From: Compostibacillus humi | Lineage (GTDB): Bacteria; Bacillota; Bacilli; Bacillales; Amphibacillaceae | Length of the DNA stretch: 64,000 bases | Direction of reading: 5' to 3' | Assembly: GCF_014637175.1 (NCBI RefSeq) | Contig: NZ_BMEV01000005.1 | Location: 17,620-81,619 of the forward strand | Shown here: positions 34,762 to 44,007 of the stretch, piece after piece | How positions within the stretch are numbered: position 1 is the first letter of the stretch | How the letters are laid out: every line of letters starts with the position of its first letter | Program-made: the position numbers and the translations under genes | Notes under the pieces: model-generated | Seen by the model: the letters and a program-made list of their open reading frames with translations, nothing else | The model's database searches: none | Told to the model about the DNA's origin: nothing

Positions 34762-36222
34762 ATGGAAACGTTAATTACGTTTATCGTCTATTTGGCCGGT
34801 ATGCTTGCCATCGGAATTTACGGGTTTAGGAAAACGAGCAACATCGCCGACTATTTCCTCGGCGGGAGAAAGTTAGGGCCGGGTGTCGCTGCGTTAAGTG
34901 CCGGTGCATCCGATATGAGCGGCTGGCTGCTTCTCGGACTCCCTGGAGCGATTTATGCTTTCGGTCTTGTGGAAGCGTGGATTGCTGTCGGGTTATCGAT
35001 TGGAGCGTATTTAAACTGGCAACTTGTCGCGAAAAGGCTCCGGACGTACACAGAATTATCCAATGATTCCATTACCATTCCGGACTTTTTTGAAAACCGT
35101 TTCAAAGACAACACCCATATTCTCCGTACTGTTTCTGCCCTTGTCATCTTATTTTTCTTCACAATTTATACGGCTTCCGGAATGACGGCCGGTGCAAAAT
35201 TATTCAGTTCATCCTTCGACCTTACGTATACCCAAGGATTATGGATTGGTGCCATCGTCATTATTGCCTACACCTTTTTAGGCGGGTTTATTGCCGTAAG
35301 CTGGACGGACTTTATTCAAGGTATTTTAATGTTATTAGCTCTAATTATTTTACCGGTTGTGGCCATCAGTGAAATAGGCGGCTGGCAGGAAACGCTAAAT
35401 ATCGTCGGCCAGGCGAGCGAAGGACATCTGCAAATGGTGGCGGGTGTCAGTGCGATGGTCATTATTTCCAACTTGGCCTGGGGACTTGGTTACTTTGGCC
35501 AGCCCCATATTATCGTCCGTTTTATGGGAATCCGCTCCCATAAAGAAGTGCCAAAAGCCCGGTTTATCGGCATGACGTGGATGGTTCTCGGATTGTACGG
35601 TGCCATTTTCGTCGGGTTTATCGGTTTTGCTCTTGCGCAAACAGGTGCCCTTACGCTAGGGGACGGGGAAGAAGTGTTTATCTTAATGTCCCAAGTGCTC
35701 ACCCATCCGGTTGTTGCCGGCGTACTCCTGGCAGCCATTTTGTCGGCGATTATGAGTACGGTCGACTCCCAGCTGCTCGTTTCTTCCTCGGCGCTGGCAG
35801 AGGACTTTTATAAAGGCATTTTCCGAAAAAATGCATCCAATAAAGAATTATTGTTTGTTTCCCGGCTGTCGATTTTAGTTATTGCTGTGATTGCCCTGAT
35901 TATCGGCAGCAATCCGGAAAATACAGTGCTTGGTCTTGTCAGCTACGCCTGGGCCGGATTTGGCGCATCTTTCGGTCCGTTAATTTTATTGTCTCTGTTC
36001 TGGAAACGGATTACGGCTATCGGCGCCATGGCCGGCATGATTGCCGGGGCGGTAACTGTCGTCATTTGGGGAAATATGAGCGGCGGTATTTTCGATTTAT
36101 ATGAAATTGTGCCAGGCTTTTTATTGAACTTAATTTTAGCCGTCGTTGTCAGCCTCTTTACGAAAGTTAAACCGGAAATGGAAGAGGAATTTGAACGAGC
36201 AAGGCAAATGGCGGAAAGCTGA
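34762..36222 (+). CDS. putP: Sodium/proline symporter family protein (PutP-like)
   Basis: 486-residue sodium:solute symporter (SSS family) with about 13 helices. Characteristic segments are DYFLGGRKLGPGVAALSAGASDMSGWLLLGLPG near the N-terminus, GGFIAVSWTDFIQGILM, and the Na+-site serines in LSAIMSTVDSQLLVSSSALAEDFY. These match PutP more than the pantothenate or urea branches. ATG 34762 is 8 bases after the small accessory gene, with AAAGGGGTGA as the site. Imports proline or a close analogue for nutrition or osmoprotection. Confidence 0.9.
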   Translation: METLITFIVYLAGMLAIGIYGFRKTSNIADYFLGGRKLGPGVAALSAGASDMSGWLLLGLPGAIYAFGLVEAWIAVGLSIGAYLNWQLVAKRLRTYTELSNDSITIPDFFENRFKDNTHILRTVSALVILFFFTIYTASGMTAGAKLFSSSFDLTYTQGLWIGAIVIIAYTFLGGFIAVSWTDFIQGILMLLALIILPVVAISEIGGWQETLNIVGQASEGHLQMVAGVSAMVIISNLAWGLGYFGQPHIIVRFMGIRSHKEVPKARFIGMTWMVLGLYGAIFVGFIGFALAQTGALTLGDGEEVFILMSQVLTHPVVAGVLLAAILSAIMSTVDSQLLVSSSALAEDFYKGIFRKNASNKELLFVSRLSILVIAVIALIIGSNPENTVLGLVSYAWAGFGASFGPLILLSLFWKRITAIGAMAGMIAGAVTVVIWGNMSGGIFDLYEIVPGFLLNLILAVVVSLFTKVKPEMEEEFERARQMAES

Positions 36223-36231
36223 GTTGTTTGA

Positions 36232-36262
36232 AATCCGCTTCTTCCCAGGAAGGAGCGGATGT
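36232..36262 (+). terminator. Terminator after putP
   Basis: ATCCGCTTCTTCC pairs with GGAAGGAGCGGAT (one mismatch) with a short T-rich tail, just past the putP stop. Confidence 0.6.
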
Positions 36263-36326
36263 TTATATGGATTGGGAAAATTATGATATGATTTAGTCAC
36301 ACAACGTCATTGCGGGAGGGATTTTG

Positions 36327-37154
36327 GTGATAACTAGTTTGCAGGATAGAGTGCAATTACATAACGGAGTAACCATGCCTGGCTTTGGCCTCGGGGTGTA
36401 TAAAGTAGAAAACGGCAAGACGACGATCGAATCGGTGCGGGCAGCCATCGAGCATGGCTACCGGCTTATCGATACTGCTTCTTATTATGAAAACGAAGAA
36501 GGGGTCGGCATCGGGGTAAAAGAGTCGGGCGTTCCGCGGGAAGAGCTGTTCATCACTACGAAAGTGTGGAACGACCAGCACGGGTACGACAATACGCTCC
36601 GAGCCTTCGATGACAGCCTGAAAAAGCTCGGTATGGATTATGTTGATTTGTATTTAATTCACTGGCCGGTAACGGGAAAGTTTCCGGAAACGTGGAAAGC
36701 GCTGGAAAGGCTGTATGATGAAGGGGTTGTACGGGCAATTGGGGTGAGCAACTTTCACGTTCATCATTTGGAAAAATTGTTTGTCCGCGCCAACGAGAAG
36801 CCGGTGGTGAATCAGGTGGAATGCCACCCACACTTAACCCAGGAAGAACTGAGAGCTTTTTGCGAAAAGGAAAACATCCAAATGGAAGCTTGGTCCCCGC
36901 TGAAAAAGGCGCGTATTCTCGATCTGCCGCTATTCGTGGAACTCGGGGAAAAATACGGCAAAACACCTGCCCAAATTATTTTGCGCTGGCACGTGCAAAA
37001 CAACATTATTCCGATTCCAAAGTCAACGAAGCCGTAGCGCATTAAGGAAAATGCGGATATTTTCGATTTTTCCTTAACGGAAGCGGAAATGGAACAAATC
37101 AGCGGATTGAATATCAACGACCGGTGCGGATCCAACCCGGATACCTTTGTATAA
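36327..37154 (+). pseudogene. Aldo/keto reductase paralogue with premature TAG
   Basis: Same family and clearly similar to the gene at 33642 (shared WNDQHGYDN, LYLIHWPVTGKF, EGVVRAIGVSNFH). A TAG at 37035-37037 stops it after IPIPKSTKP, where the paralogue has Glu (GAG). The frame continues without shift to TAA 37152-37154, encoding the expected C-terminus ending GSNPDTFV. The stop removes about 38 residues including part of the cofactor-binding end. GTG 36327 follows GGGAGGG. The truncated protein keeps the catalytic tetrad but is probably unstable. Confidence 0.9.
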
Positions 37155-37160
37155 AAGCGG

Positions 37161-37199
37161 AACGGAGAAATGCGAAAGCAGCATTTCTCCGTTTTTTTG
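37161..37199 (+). terminator. Terminator after aldo/keto reductase pseudogene
   Basis: AACGGAGAAATGC pairs with GCATTTCTCCGTT followed by a T run. Confidence 0.9.
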
Positions 37200-37204
37200 A
37201 TGCT

Positions 37205-38695
37205 GTAGTGCGCGGGAACGCTGAAAACTTTTTTGGTGCGTTACAAAAAACGGGAGAAGCGCTGAAATAAATGGAAGAGCGCTGAAATGATGTTGAAAAT
37301 CGCTGAAAACTGCAGAAGCGCTGAAAAATTTTTAAGAGAGTTAGAAAAAACGGAAGAACCGCCGAAAAATATTGAGGACCGTCGAAATATTTCGCATTAT
37401 CGCCGAAATATGCAGGACCGCTGAAAAATTTTTAAGAGAGTTAGAAAAAACGGAAGAAGCGCTGAAAAAATATTGAGGACCGCCGAAAAATTTCGCAATA
37501 TCGCTGAAATACGCCGGAGCGCTGAAAAAATTTTGAGAGAGTTAGAAAAAACGGAAGAAGCGCTGAAAAAATATTGAGGACCGCCGAAAAATTTCGCAAT
37601 ATCGCTGAAATACGCCGGAGCGCTGAAAAAATTTTGAGAGAGTTAGAAAAAACGGAAGAACCGCTGAAAAAATATTGAGGAACGCCGAAATATTTCGCAA
37701 CACCGCCGAAATACGCAGGACCGCTGAAAAAATTTTGAGAGAGTTAGAAAAAACGGAAGAAGCGCCGAAAAATTTTGAGGAAAGCCGAAATATTTCGCAT
37801 TATCGCCGAAATATGCAGGAACGCTGAAAAATTTTAAAGAGAGTTAGAAAAAACGGAAGAAGCGCTGAAAAAATATTGAGGAACGCCGAAATATTTCGCA
37901 TTATCGCTGAAAACTGCAGAAGCGCTGAAAAATTTTTAAGAGAGTTAGAAAAAACGGAAGAAGCGCCGAAAAATGTTGAGGACCGCCGAAATATTTCGCA
38001 TTATCGCCGAAATATGCAGGACCGCTGAAAAAAATTTATGATAGTTAGAAAAAACGGAAGAACCGCCGAAAAATATTGAGGACCGCCGAAATATTTCGCA
38101 ATATCGCTGAAATACGCAGGACCGCTGAAAAATTTTAAGAGAGTTAGAAAAAACGGAAGAACCGCTGAAAAAATATTGAGGACCGCCGAAAAATTTCGCA
38201 ATATCGCTGAAATACGCAGGACCGCTGAAAAATTTTTAAGAGAGTTAGAAAAAACGGTAGAACCGCCGAAAAAATATTGAGGACCGCCGAAAAATTCCCC
38301 CAAACCGCCGAAATACGCCGGACCGCCGAAAAATTTTTATGAACGCTCGAAAAAACGTGAGGACCGCCGAAAAATATTGAGGACCGCTGAAATATTTCGC
38401 AATATCGCTGAAATACGCCGGAGCGCTTAAAAAATTTTAAGAGAGTTAGAAAAAACGGAAGAACCACTGAAAAAATATTGAGGACCGTCGAAATATTTCG
38501 CATTATCGCCGAAATATGCAGGACCGCCGAAAAAATTTTAAGAGAGTTAGAAAAAACGGAAGAAGCGCCGAAAAATGTTGAGGACTGCCGAAAAATTTCG
38601 CAATATCGCTGAAATACGCCGGAGCGCTGAAAAATTTTTATGAACGCTCGAAAAAACGGGAGGACCGCCGAAATAATTAAATACGCGCCGAAATC
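37205..38695. repeat. Tandem array, about 101-bp period, about 15 units
   Basis: The anchor GAGAGTTAGAAAAAACGG recurs at 37336, 37436, 37537, 37638, 37739, 37839, 37940, 38040 (variant), 38139, 38240, 38441 and 38542, with diverged forms near 38341 and 38642. Spacing is 99-101 bases. Each unit is itself five related modules of 18-22 bases, most starting CGCTGAAA or CGCCGAAA and followed by an A/T-rich stretch. The + strand is strongly purine-rich. Long minus-strand frames across it are a by-product of the repeats and have no gene features. Confidence 0.97.
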
Positions 38696-38699
38696 CTGC

Positions 38700-39116
38700 T
38701 GCCAACCGCCGATTTCCGAAAAACATTCTATCGTATTTCCCATAAGAAAAATAAACGGCAGAATCCATACGGAAATTCCAGGGACAAACTGCCGAGGTTC
38801 AGTAAACCAAACATACTAGCGGGCTAGCCCCGGAATAAGATAGCGAGCCCGAGCAACAGCGTGATAAAAATAAGTCCCGTTCCGTTTCAGCCTAACTCTG
38901 AAACTAAATCAAACAAACTTCCATGCTGTGCCCCAAGCGGCATCAATCAACGTACTTAACGGATGATGCTCCCCTTCCTTATTTCTCCGTTTTTCGTCAT
39001 CACGCAAATCCCCAAGCATCCTCCGGTAAAACAACCCGAGTCAACAACCGATAGGCACAAGTTACAAAATACTTTACAATAGATGGAGAGGATTGTCATG
39101 AAAAAGGGGAAAACAG
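38700..39116. other. Gap, no gene seen
   Basis: About 400 bases after the array without a convincing ORF, repeat or hairpin. The promoter of the following lipoprotein gene should lie near its 3' end (AT-rich 39055-39085). Confidence 0.5.
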
Positions 39117-39575
39117 ATGAAAAAACGGGGAATCGTTCTTGCATTTTTTACTGCCATTCTTTTAACCGGCTGCATGAATCCGTCTTACGTTCATGTCGTG
39201 GAAGATATGTACCGGGCGGCGGTGAGCGAGGATTGGGAACGGGCAGCTTCTTATTTCTCCAAGGAGTTTTTCGCGGAACGGGAGCCGATGGAACAATTTT
39301 TGGAAGAAATAGCGTGGGCTGTGAGAGAAATGGAAGGCGCAGACATGATGAATTCCCGCGAACTGAAGCGCAAACAAATTAGCAATGAACTGACCGAAGA
39401 GCTCGATGAACAATATGGGGAAAATTGGCGTCTCGTTGTCAGTCAAAGTGTAGACGATACGGTCATGCTCTGGGTCGTGCAAAAGGGAGCGGACCAATAT
39501 TATATTGCTGACGGAAAACAGATTTCTGCAAAAGTGTATCGGGAAGAGGTGCTTATCGGGAAAAAGCTCCATTGA
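39117..39575 (+). CDS. Putative lipoprotein of unknown function
   Basis: 152 residues with a lipoprotein signal peptide: basic MKKRG, a hydrophobic core and lipobox LTGC (Cys 20). The mature part is acidic and helical (VEDMYRAAVSEDWERAASYFSKEF), a layout common to small DUF4878/NTF2-like lipoproteins, but I do not recognise the family. ATG 39117 has AAAAGGGG upstream. Anchored on the outer face of the membrane. Confidence 0.75.
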   Translation: MKKRGIVLAFFTAILLTGCMNPSYVHVVEDMYRAAVSEDWERAASYFSKEFFAEREPMEQFLEEIAWAVREMEGADMMNSRELKRKQISNELTEELDEQYGENWRLVVSQSVDDTVMLWVVQKGADQYYIADGKQISAKVYREEVLIGKKLH

Positions 39576-39685
39576 TAATTGCCCTAAAATCTGGAAACAA
39601 TGGAAAGAGTTTGAGTTAATTGCATGACACAGGAAACAAGCCTATGTCATAATAAAAGAAAATGATACAGATGGGAGATACATTG

Positions 39686-39988
39686 ATGAAAGTAAAAATT
39701 AACCGCAATGCAGCCAAAGAATTAAAGAAAATGCTGGAAACGGAAGAAGCACAGGGAAAAATGATCCGCATTTTTGTAACCCACATGCACGGAGACCACG
39801 CCCACTACGGCATCGATTTCGATACGCCGAAAGAGCATGATGAAATCGTAAAAACGGATAAAGGCATTGATATTCTTTTAGATACACGGGAAGAATTTCT
39901 TGACGGCATTTGGATTCAATACTTTTATGTCGACAACGAAGGATTTGTCATTACGAATCCATCCAAAGGCGGCCATCACCACCATTAA
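39686..39988 (+). CDS. HesB/IscA-like protein lacking cysteines
   Basis: 100-residue protein with the HesB/YneR-like beta fold (MKVKINRNAAKELKKML, IWIQYFYVDNEGFVITNP). Unlike the A-type Fe-S carriers it has no cysteine at all, so the three conserved cluster ligands are missing. Instead it has HMHGDHAHYG around residue 33 and ends in GGHHHH, which could bind a metal. ATG 39686 with GGGAG upstream is preferred to an in-frame ATG 8 codons earlier. Stands alone, followed by a terminator. Confidence 0.8.
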   Translation: MKVKINRNAAKELKKMLETEEAQGKMIRIFVTHMHGDHAHYGIDFDTPKEHDEIVKTDKGIDILLDTREEFLDGIWIQYFYVDNEGFVITNPSKGGHHHH

Positions 39989-40035
39989 TCCGGGGACCAT
40001 ACACCCCGGCGACCATTAAATTGCAGTGCAAACAA

Positions 40036-40068
40036 TGAACCCACACCAGGAAAGGTAGTGGGTTTTTT
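40036..40068 (+). terminator. Terminator after HesB-like gene
   Basis: AACCCAC/GTGGGTT stem with an 11-base loop, followed by TTTTTTCG. Confidence 0.75.
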
Positions 40069-40161
40069 CGCAACATAAATTCCCTGAATTTTCCTTAAAT
40101 TGCAAATGACCGAATTTTCCCGGCCAGGAAAATTTACAAAAGTCGATAGGAGGCGAAGTAC

Positions 40162-41529
40162 ATGCTGGCGCTTGATATCCCGTATCGGGATAAAATTATC
40201 GAAGCAATTGTGGAAAACCCGAACTACTGTATAGTTGCCGTGGATGCGGAAGGGTACGTCACGTTTTTAAGCAAGACGTACTGTGAATTTTTGGAAACGA
40301 CGCTGGAGGAATCCCTGGGCAAGCACGTCACCGAGGTCATTGAAAACACAAGGATGCATATCGTCGTAAAAACGGGAAAAGAGGAAATTGCCGATTTGCA
40401 GTACATCCGGGGCAATTATATGATCGCTAGCCGGATTCCCGTTTGGGTCGAAGGAAAAGTAATCGGTGCAGTCGGCTTCGTCCTGTACCGGGATACGAAG
40501 GAATGGCAGGAGATGAACAGCCATATCCGGGCATTGCTGCAGCAGCTGGAACATTTCCGCAAACAGTTAAGGGTCAAACACGGCATCACGTACACGATTC
40601 ACGATATTGTCGGGAACTCCCGGGAAATCCAGCTTTTAAAGGAAAAAATTAAAAAAATCGCCCCGAGTGACGTCTCTGTCTTAATCCGGGGAGAAAGCGG
40701 CACAGGGAAAGAGCTGTTCGCCCATAGCATTCATCATTTAAGCGACCGGAGCAACAAACCTTTCGTTTCCATTAACTGCGCTTCCATCCCGGAACATTTA
40801 TTGGAGTCGGAGCTGTTTGGCTATGAGGAAGGGGCGTTTACCGGAGCGAAAAAGGGCGGAAAGCCGGGGAAATTCCAGCTGGCCCACGGAGGGACGCTCT
40901 TTCTTGATGAAATCGGCGACATGCCGTTAAGCGCCCAAGTGAAAATCTTGCGGGTACTTCAGGAGGGAGAAGTACAGCCTGTCGGCAGCACGGAAACCCA
41001 AAAGGTCGATGTGCGGATCATCGCGGCGACCAATCAGCCGCTCGAAAAATTAATTGAAGAAAATAAGTTCCGGAAAGATTTATTTTACCGGATTAATGTC
41101 GTCCAGCTCACCGTTCCGCCTCTCCGGGAAAGACGGAAGGACATCCGGATTCTCGCCAAATACTTTTTGCATAAAGTTTCGGTACGGGTAGGAAAACGGG
41201 TCGTGGATTTAGATGAAGAAGTAATTGAGAAATTTTTACAGTATTCCTGGCCGGGCAATATTCGCGAACTGGAAAATTTAATCGAAGCGACTGTCCATTT
41301 AACGAATAAGGAGCGGATTGGACTGAAAGATTTGCCGGATTACTTTTCCTTCGATGACGGGGAAGAGGAATATAGCGGCACGTTAAAGGAAGTCGTAGAG
41401 AAGGCGGAAAAACAGGCGATCCTGCAGGCGCTCAGAAAAACGAACGGCGACAAATTGGAGGCGGCGAAACTGTTAGGCATCGGGAAATCGAGCTTTTACG
41501 AAAAAATGAAAAAATATGAGGTGGAGTAA
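40162..41529 (+). CDS. PAS-domain sigma-54-dependent transcriptional activator
   Basis: 455 residues. An N-terminal PAS sensor (about 10-115), then the sigma-54 AAA+ domain: Walker A GESGTGKE (177-184), the sigma-54 contact loop GAFTGA (224-229), Walker B GGTLFLDEIGD, and a C-terminal Fis-type helix-turn-helix (GDKLEAAKLLGIGKSSFYEKMKKY). GAFTGA is intact, so it should activate RpoN promoters. ATG 40162 follows AGGAGG. It is followed by a hydroxybutyrate dehydrogenase-permease operon carrying a -24/-12 promoter, its probable target; a second candidate target promoter lies at 18897. The PAS ligand is unknown. Confidence 0.93.
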   Translation: MLALDIPYRDKIIEAIVENPNYCIVAVDAEGYVTFLSKTYCEFLETTLEESLGKHVTEVIENTRMHIVVKTGKEEIADLQYIRGNYMIASRIPVWVEGKVIGAVGFVLYRDTKEWQEMNSHIRALLQQLEHFRKQLRVKHGITYTIHDIVGNSREIQLLKEKIKKIAPSDVSVLIRGESGTGKELFAHSIHHLSDRSNKPFVSINCASIPEHLLESELFGYEEGAFTGAKKGGKPGKFQLAHGGTLFLDEIGDMPLSAQVKILRVLQEGEVQPVGSTETQKVDVRIIAATNQPLEKLIEENKFRKDLFYRINVVQLTVPPLRERRKDIRILAKYFLHKVSVRVGKRVVDLDEEVIEKFLQYSWPGNIRELENLIEATVHLTNKERIGLKDLPDYFSFDDGEEEYSGTLKEVVEKAEKQAILQALRKTNGDKLEAAKLLGIGKSSFYEKMKKYEVE

Positions 41530-41545
41530 CCCGCTTTCCGCATTG

Positions 41546-41561
41546 CCGGAATATTTTCCGG
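41546..41561. promoter_or_regulatory. Palindrome, candidate upstream activator site
   Basis: CCGGAA-TATT-TTCCGG, a 6-bp inverted repeat about 140 bases upstream of the -24/-12 promoter, the usual place for binding of a Fis-type activator dimer. Confidence 0.5.
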
Positions 41562-41610
41562 AAAAATGGAAGGCGCAAAACGTTAGTAACGAAAGGCCTG
41601 CTCTTCTTTC

Positions 41611-41655
41611 AACCTAATGTTCCAGAATTATGGAATATTAGGTTTTTATTTTTTT
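41611..41655 (+). terminator. Terminator of activator gene
   Basis: AACCTAATGTTCCA pairs with TGGAATATTAGGTT (one mismatch), followed by a long T-rich run. Confidence 0.9.
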
Positions 41656-41698
41656 GGCAAAAGACAGGCAAATACAGACTTTGACAATTTTGTGACAT

Positions 41699-41714
41699 TG
41701 GCATAAAATTTGCA
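41699..41714 (+). promoter_or_regulatory. Sigma-54 (-24/-12) promoter of hydroxybutyrate operon
   Basis: TGGCATAAAATTTGCA has GG at 41700 and GC at 41712 with the exact 10-base gap and matches TGGCAC-N5-TTGCW at all but one specified position. The adjacent gene encodes a sigma-54 activator. Confidence 0.85.
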
Positions 41715-41762
41715 GAATAAAGGCAAAGGAGGTGGACGGAGCAGGAAGTGCGTTTTATTTAT

Positions 41763-41776
41763 TGAAAACGGTTGCA
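41763..41776 (+). promoter_or_regulatory. cre (CcpA) site downstream of the sigma-54 promoter
   Basis: TGAAAACGGTTGCA fits the cre consensus TGNAANCGNTNNCA completely. It lies about 40-50 bases after the expected transcription start, a roadblock position known from other RpoN/CcpA-controlled Bacillus operons. Confidence 0.7.
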
Positions 41777-41830
41777 AGCTAAGGTATGGACATCCATGAT
41801 GGCAGAAATATAGGGGAGGAATGGGAATTG

Positions 41831-42604
41831 GTGAAAGATAAAGTTGTATTTGTAACAGGGGCAGCAAGCGGAATTGGCTATCAGGTTGCGTTGGAGTTTG
41901 CAAAGAACGGGGCGAAGGTAGCCTTTACCGATGTCAATGAAGAAAAACTCCAGGCCGCAGTAAAAGATTTGCAGGAGCAAGGCTACGACTGTATCGGCAT
42001 TAAATGCGATGTCACATCGGAGGAGGATATTCAGCAGGCGATTAACGAGACGGTGGAAAAATACGGCCGGTTGGACGTGCTGTTTAATAACGCGGGCCTG
42101 CAGCACGTTTCCAATATTGAAGATTTTCCTACCGAAAAATTTGAATTCATGTTAAAGGTGATGCTTGTCGGGCCGTTCATTGCCATTAAACATGCATTCC
42201 CGATCATGAAAAAGCAAGGGTTTGGCCGGATTATTAACATGGCATCGATCAACGGCTTAATCGGTTTTGCTGGAAAATCGGCTTACAACAGTGCGAAGCA
42301 TGGGATTATCGGTTTGACGAAAGTAGCGGCACTGGAAGCAGCAGACCATGGCATTACGGTAAACGCCATTTGCCCGGGATATGTAGATACGCCGCTTGTA
42401 AGAGGACAATTTGATGATTTGGCAAAAACCCGGAACGTGCCGGTGGAAAACGTATTGGAAGAAGTGCTTTACCCGCTCGTTCCGCAAAAACGGCTGCTGG
42501 CAGTACAGGAAATTGCCGATTACGCTTTATTTTTAGCTAGTGAGAAGGCAAAAGGGGTGACCGGCCAGGCAGTCGTCATCGATGGGGGATATACGGCGCA
42601 GTAA
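41831..42604 (+). CDS. 3-hydroxybutyrate dehydrogenase
   Basis: 257-residue SDR that oxidises (R)-3-hydroxybutyrate to acetoacetate with NAD. It has VTGAASGIGYQ, NNAG, and the catalytic segment NMASINGLIGFAGKSAYNSAKHG, which is typical of bacterial 3-hydroxybutyrate dehydrogenases, then GYVDTPLVRGQ. GTG 41831 (or the adjacent TTG 41828) follows GGGGAGGAA; an in-frame ATG at 41786 lies too far upstream. It is cotranscribed with a GntP-type permease under a sigma-54 promoter and cre site. Confidence 0.9.
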   Translation: MKDKVVFVTGAASGIGYQVALEFAKNGAKVAFTDVNEEKLQAAVKDLQEQGYDCIGIKCDVTSEEDIQQAINETVEKYGRLDVLFNNAGLQHVSNIEDFPTEKFEFMLKVMLVGPFIAIKHAFPIMKKQGFGRIINMASINGLIGFAGKSAYNSAKHGIIGLTKVAALEAADHGITVNAICPGYVDTPLVRGQFDDLAKTRNVPVENVLEEVLYPLVPQKRLLAVQEIADYALFLASEKAKGVTGQAVVIDGGYTAQ

Positions 42605-42694
42605 TGTGCTGCGCTGGCTGTTGTCAATTCGTATAGGGACGAAGAAAAATGAAAGTTTCGTTTAACACTACAGACGGAACAAAGGGGGAATACA

Positions 42695-43978
42695 ATGCTT
42701 GGCATTATTTTAGGTTTAATCGTGCTCATGGTGCTAGCCTACTTAGGCTGGTCCATCATCTGGGTTGCGCCGGTAGCTGCAGGGGTCGTTGCCCTGACCG
42801 GCGGCTTGGACTTGCTTGAAGCGTATACCGATACGTACATGAGCGGTTTTGTCAACTTTGCCAAACAATGGTTTCCGGTATTTATGCTGAGTGCCGTGTT
42901 TGGTAAATTAATGGAAGAAACTGGCATGGCGAAATCCATTGCCATTTCCTTATCACGAATGATGGGGAAAGAACGGGCGGTATTGGGCGTGCTCTTATCC
43001 TGCGCCGTTCTGACCTATGGCGGAATCAGCCTATTCGTCGTCGTTTTTGCGGTATATCCGTTGGCTCTTTCCATGTTCCGGGAAGCAAACATTAGCAGAA
43101 AATTGATTCCTGGAACGGTAGCCCTTGGCGCTTTTACCTTTACGATGACTGCCCTGCCGGGAACGCCGCAAATTCAAAACTTGATTCCGATCCAATATTT
43201 TGAAACTTCCCCAACCTCAGCACCGATTATGGGGATGGTTGCAGCGCTAATTATGGGCGTTGGCGGGTATTTTTATTTGAAATGGCGGCAAAAGAAACTC
43301 GCCGAACAGGGAGAAGTATTCGATGAACCGAAGGATAACAATGCGCTGAAAATTGAAGGGGACAACCCGCATGTTCTCTTATCAATCCTTCCGTTAATCA
43401 CGGTTCTCGCAACATTAAATTTGTTGGATTGGCATATTATCGTCGCCCTTATCGCTGGTATTCTTTTAATTCTGATTCTTAATATCCACCGAATTAAAGG
43501 ATTTGTCAAAGCAATTAACACCGGGGCAATTGGTTCAGTAACCGCAATTATTAATACGAGTGCGGCGGTCGGATTCGGTACCGTCGTTCAGGCTGTTCCC
43601 GGCTTTAACCGGTTAACGGAAATTTTACTCGGCATTCCGGGAAACCCGCTTATTTCGGAAGCTTTGGCGGTAAACCTGCTTGCAGGGGCAACCGGATCCG
43701 CCTCCGGGGGAATGGGGATTGCCTTGGAAGCCCTCGGGGCAAAGTATTATCAGGTTGCGATGGATACAGGCGTTAGTGTAGACGCTTTCCACCGAATCGC
43801 ATCCCTCGCATCCGGCGGATTGGATACGCTGCCGCATAATGGAGCAGTGCTTACGCTGTTAACGATTACCGGCATGTCCCATAAAGACAGTTATAAAGAT
43901 ATTGCAGTCGTGTCCCTCGGCATTCCGGTTATTGCGACGATTGCAGCGATTATCCTTGCTTCCTTCGGCATATATTAA
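42695..43978 (+). CDS. GntP family permease (probable hydroxybutyrate/organic-acid transporter)
   Basis: 427-residue membrane permease of the GntP/YxjC group, around 12 helices. It begins MLGIILGLIVLMVLAYLGWS and includes FTMTALPGTPQIQNLIP, VNLLAGATGSASGGMGIALEALG and the C-terminal region SLASGGLDTLPHNGAVLTLL, which are shared by the 3-hydroxybutyrate/gluconate permeases. ATG 42695 follows AAAGGGGG. Downstream of the dehydrogenase with no terminator between, so it likely imports its substrate. Confidence 0.88.
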   Translation: MLGIILGLIVLMVLAYLGWSIIWVAPVAAGVVALTGGLDLLEAYTDTYMSGFVNFAKQWFPVFMLSAVFGKLMEETGMAKSIAISLSRMMGKERAVLGVLLSCAVLTYGGISLFVVVFAVYPLALSMFREANISRKLIPGTVALGAFTFTMTALPGTPQIQNLIPIQYFETSPTSAPIMGMVAALIMGVGGYFYLKWRQKKLAEQGEVFDEPKDNNALKIEGDNPHVLLSILPLITVLATLNLLDWHIIVALIAGILLILILNIHRIKGFVKAINTGAIGSVTAIINTSAAVGFGTVVQAVPGFNRLTEILLGIPGNPLISEALAVNLLAGATGSASGGMGIALEALGAKYYQVAMDTGVSVDAFHRIASLASGGLDTLPHNGAVLTLLTITGMSHKDSYKDIAVVSLGIPVIATIAAIILASFGIY

Positions 43979-44007
43979 TGGCTGCTTAAAGGATTGGCAT
44001 GAAGGAG

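Noticed and set aside
37205..38695. CRISPR array or repeat protein on the minus strand
   Set aside because: No spacers. The long minus-strand frames have a period of 99-101 bases that does not keep one frame throughout, no ribosome site and a composition explained by the repeats.
38870..38960. Hydrophobic minus-strand peptide reading GLIFITLLLGLAILFRG
   Set aside because: No start codon or ribosome site in that frame; a stop lies directly upstream.
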